NCBI GenBank assembly: GCA_021787655.1
Contig: JAJYLM010000096.1
Location: 1-7,808, forward strand
DNA: 7,808 nucleotides
Source of the DNA: a bacterium
GTDB lineage: Bacteria > JAMCPX01
Direction: 5' to 3'
Made by a program: the position numbers and the translations under genes. The notes under the pieces were generated by a model. That model had not been told where the DNA came from, did not search any database, and worked only from the letters and a program-made list of their open reading frames with translations. Positions 7,076-7,808 of the stretch are shown here, piece by piece (within the stretch, counting starts at the first letter, position 1; each line of letters begins with the position of its first letter).

Positions 7076-7441
7076 CTATTTTATGTTTCCGATAAAGGGG
7101 ACTGCACCCGCTATAAACACAATGATGCCGACAACGACGACGCCCCAGAATATCTTTTTCTGGCTCTTCGAGCCTCCGAAGAAATCGACAAGGATTATCC
7201 TCAGTCCGTTTATTGCATGGTAAATGATAACGCCCCACAACCCGAGTTCCAGCAGTTTAAAGAGCGGTTGATTAAGAAAAGCCATAACCTTGTTAAAGCC
7301 TTCCGGGCTATTCAGGTTGCTGATAACCCAGATATGCAGGACGAGATACAGGACCAGGGCAAGACCGGACAACCGGTGAAGTATCCACGCCACGGTACCT
7401 GTGTGGTACCTGTATTTCAATTCATAAACGTTCTTTTTCAT
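7076..7441 (-). CDS. sdhC: Succinate dehydrogenase, cytochrome b556 subunit C
   Basis: This 121-residue membrane protein is the second anchor subunit of the complex. Three hydrophobic segments are visible, at about residues 18-42, 60-85 and 98-117. The family signature HRLSG (22-26, with Arg23 equivalent to E. coli Arg31 at the quinone site) opens the first helix. IYHAINGLRIILVDF (73-87) ends the second, and His75 is the likely heme b ligand corresponding to E. coli His84. The position of the E. coli quinone-site Ser27 is Trp19 here (AWILHR). The start at 7441 has GAGGAG 8 bases upstream. It is the first gene after the 111-base gap, so an sdh transcript may begin here. Confidence 0.9.
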   Translation of the reverse strand: MKKNVYELKYRYHTGTVAWILHRLSGLALVLYLVLHIWVISNLNSPEGFNKVMAFLNQPLFKLLELGLWGVIIYHAINGLRIILVDFFGGSKSQKKIFWGVVVVGIIVFIAGAVPFIGNIK

Positions 7442-7490
7442 AAAGTGTTCTCCTCTATTAAAATAGTTGGGTTCTTAAACTTTTATTTGG

Positions 7491-7519
7491 ATTTTGATTT
7501 TCCCGATTCTCACGTTCAA
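7491..7519 (-). promoter_or_regulatory. Possible sigma-70 type promoter ahead of sdhC
   Basis: On the minus strand TTGAAC (7514-7519) and CAAAAT (7491-7496) are separated by exactly 17 bases. Each hexamer matches four of six consensus positions (TTGACA and TATAAT). The spacing and position, about 50 bases before the sdhC start, fit a promoter, but in AT-rich sequence such matches arise by chance. Confidence 0.3.
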
Positions 7520-7527
7520 ATCTTCAA

Positions 7528-7549
7528 TTTTGAATATTGAGTTTTGAAT
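7528..7549. repeat. Short direct repeat TTTTGAAT, period 14
   Basis: TTTTGAAT occurs at 7528-7535 and again at 7542-7549 on the plus strand. A TTCAA word at 7523-7527 pairs with TTGAA at 7530-7534, but the two-base loop is too small for a stable hairpin. The period is close to one and a half helical turns. It may be simple low-complexity sequence. Confidence 0.4.
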
Positions 7550-7552
7550 TTT

Positions 7553-7808
7553 TCATACCGTTTGTTTGTACTGTTCCACGCCTTTGACATAGAGATCGTT
7601 GCCGGCGGCATCGTTGATCACGATTGCAGGAAAATCCACGACTTCAATCCTGCGGACAGCCTCGGGACCGAGATCCTCGTAAGCAATGATGTCTGCCTTT
7701 TTTATTGCCCGCGCTATGAGCGCACCCGCACCGCCCGTCGCACCGAAGTAAATGGCCTTGTACGTGATGCACGCGTCGATCACGTCTTTCGCCCTCCAGC
7801 CTTTTCCG
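7553..7808 (-). CDS. Fumarate hydratase (class I, iron-sulfur type), beta subunit, C-terminal part
   Basis: The last 84 residues of a class I fumarase beta subunit (fumarate + water to malate) are present; the start lies beyond the right edge. The frame is open through the edge and begins GKGWRAKDVIDAC, followed by YFGATGGAGAL, IKKADIIAYEDLGPEAVRR and VVDFPAIVINDAAGNDLY, which match the C-terminal domain of the family. An in-frame GTG at 7783 exists but is internal, because family residues precede it. In two-subunit versions this chain holds part of the substrate site and the alpha subunit carries the [4Fe-4S] cluster; alpha, if separate, should be just upstream. The stretch usually read as KGNRS is KGWRA here. 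L-tartrate dehydratase beta is a close relative and cannot be excluded by a fragment, but the sdh-suc-kor neighbourhood strongly favours fumarase. Confidence 0.9.
   Translation of the reverse strand, partial: GKGWRAKDVIDACITYKAIYFGATGGAGALIARAIKKADIIAYEDLGPEAVRRIEVVDFPAIVINDAAGNDLYVKGVEQYKQTV

Larger units (their letters stand above)
7442..7552. other. AT-rich intergenic gap between the fumarase gene and sdhC
   Basis: This is the longest gap in the window. It holds the sdhC ribosome binding site (GAGGAG on the minus strand, 7450-7455), runs of A and T, and short repeated words related to TTTTGAAT. I see no GC-rich hairpin followed by a T run that would end the fumarase transcript, so read-through into sdhC is possible. 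No small open frame with a good ribosome binding site stands out. Confidence 0.6.

Noticed and set aside
7523..7534. TTCAATTTTGAA as a transcription terminator hairpin after the fumarase gene.
   Set aside because: The stem is five AT-rich pairs with a two-base loop, and no GC stem with a following T run is present.
1..7808. Mobile elements, CRISPR arrays, tRNA genes or an undescribed defence-type system.
   Set aside because: The whole window is filled by ten recognisable metabolic genes with short junctions, and no repeats or RNA-like sequence of that kind were seen.

Overview
The window is one block of central carbon metabolism. Ten genes all lie on the minus strand, so transcription runs from high to low coordinates. 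In transcript order they are: the C-terminal part of a fumarate hydratase beta subunit (cut by the right edge); sdhC, sdhD, sdhA and sdhB for membrane-bound succinate dehydrogenase/fumarate reductase; sucC and sucD for succinyl-CoA synthetase; korD, korA and the start of korB for 2-oxoglutarate:ferredoxin oxidoreductase (korB cut by the left edge). korB has no stop inside the window but is a clear gene.

The genes are tightly packed. From sdhC onwards the junctions are a 10-base gap (sdhC-sdhD), 11 (sdhD-sdhA), 12 (sdhA-sdhB), 15 (sdhB-sucC), a 4-base ATGA overlap (sucC-sucD), 19 (sucD-korD), 35 (korD-korA) and an 11-base overlap (korA-korB). Every start has a purine-rich ribosome binding site. 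This looks like one operon. The only sizeable gap is the AT-rich 111 bases between the fumarase gene and sdhC, where a weak promoter can be proposed and no convincing terminator is seen.

The enzymes catalyse consecutive steps joining malate, fumarate, succinate, succinyl-CoA and 2-oxoglutarate. The transcript order follows that series in the reductive direction. A ferredoxin-dependent 2-oxoglutarate enzyme with a dedicated 2x[4Fe-4S] subunit, in place of the NAD-linked dehydrogenase complex, points to an anaerobic or microaerophilic bacterium using a reversible, reductive or branched TCA cycle. All the reactions are reversible, so direction cannot be decided here. Nitrospirota- or Desulfobacterota-like lineages would fit, but that placement is an impression only.

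Most of the window is well-conserved core metabolism, and I see no mobile element, CRISPR array, RNA gene or unknown defence-type system. The main oddity is a lysine-rich, histone-H1-like tail of about 31 residues on SucD, built partly from a short repeat. Smaller points are replaced quinone-site residues in SdhB and SdhC and the sequence of the regulatory gap before sdhC.
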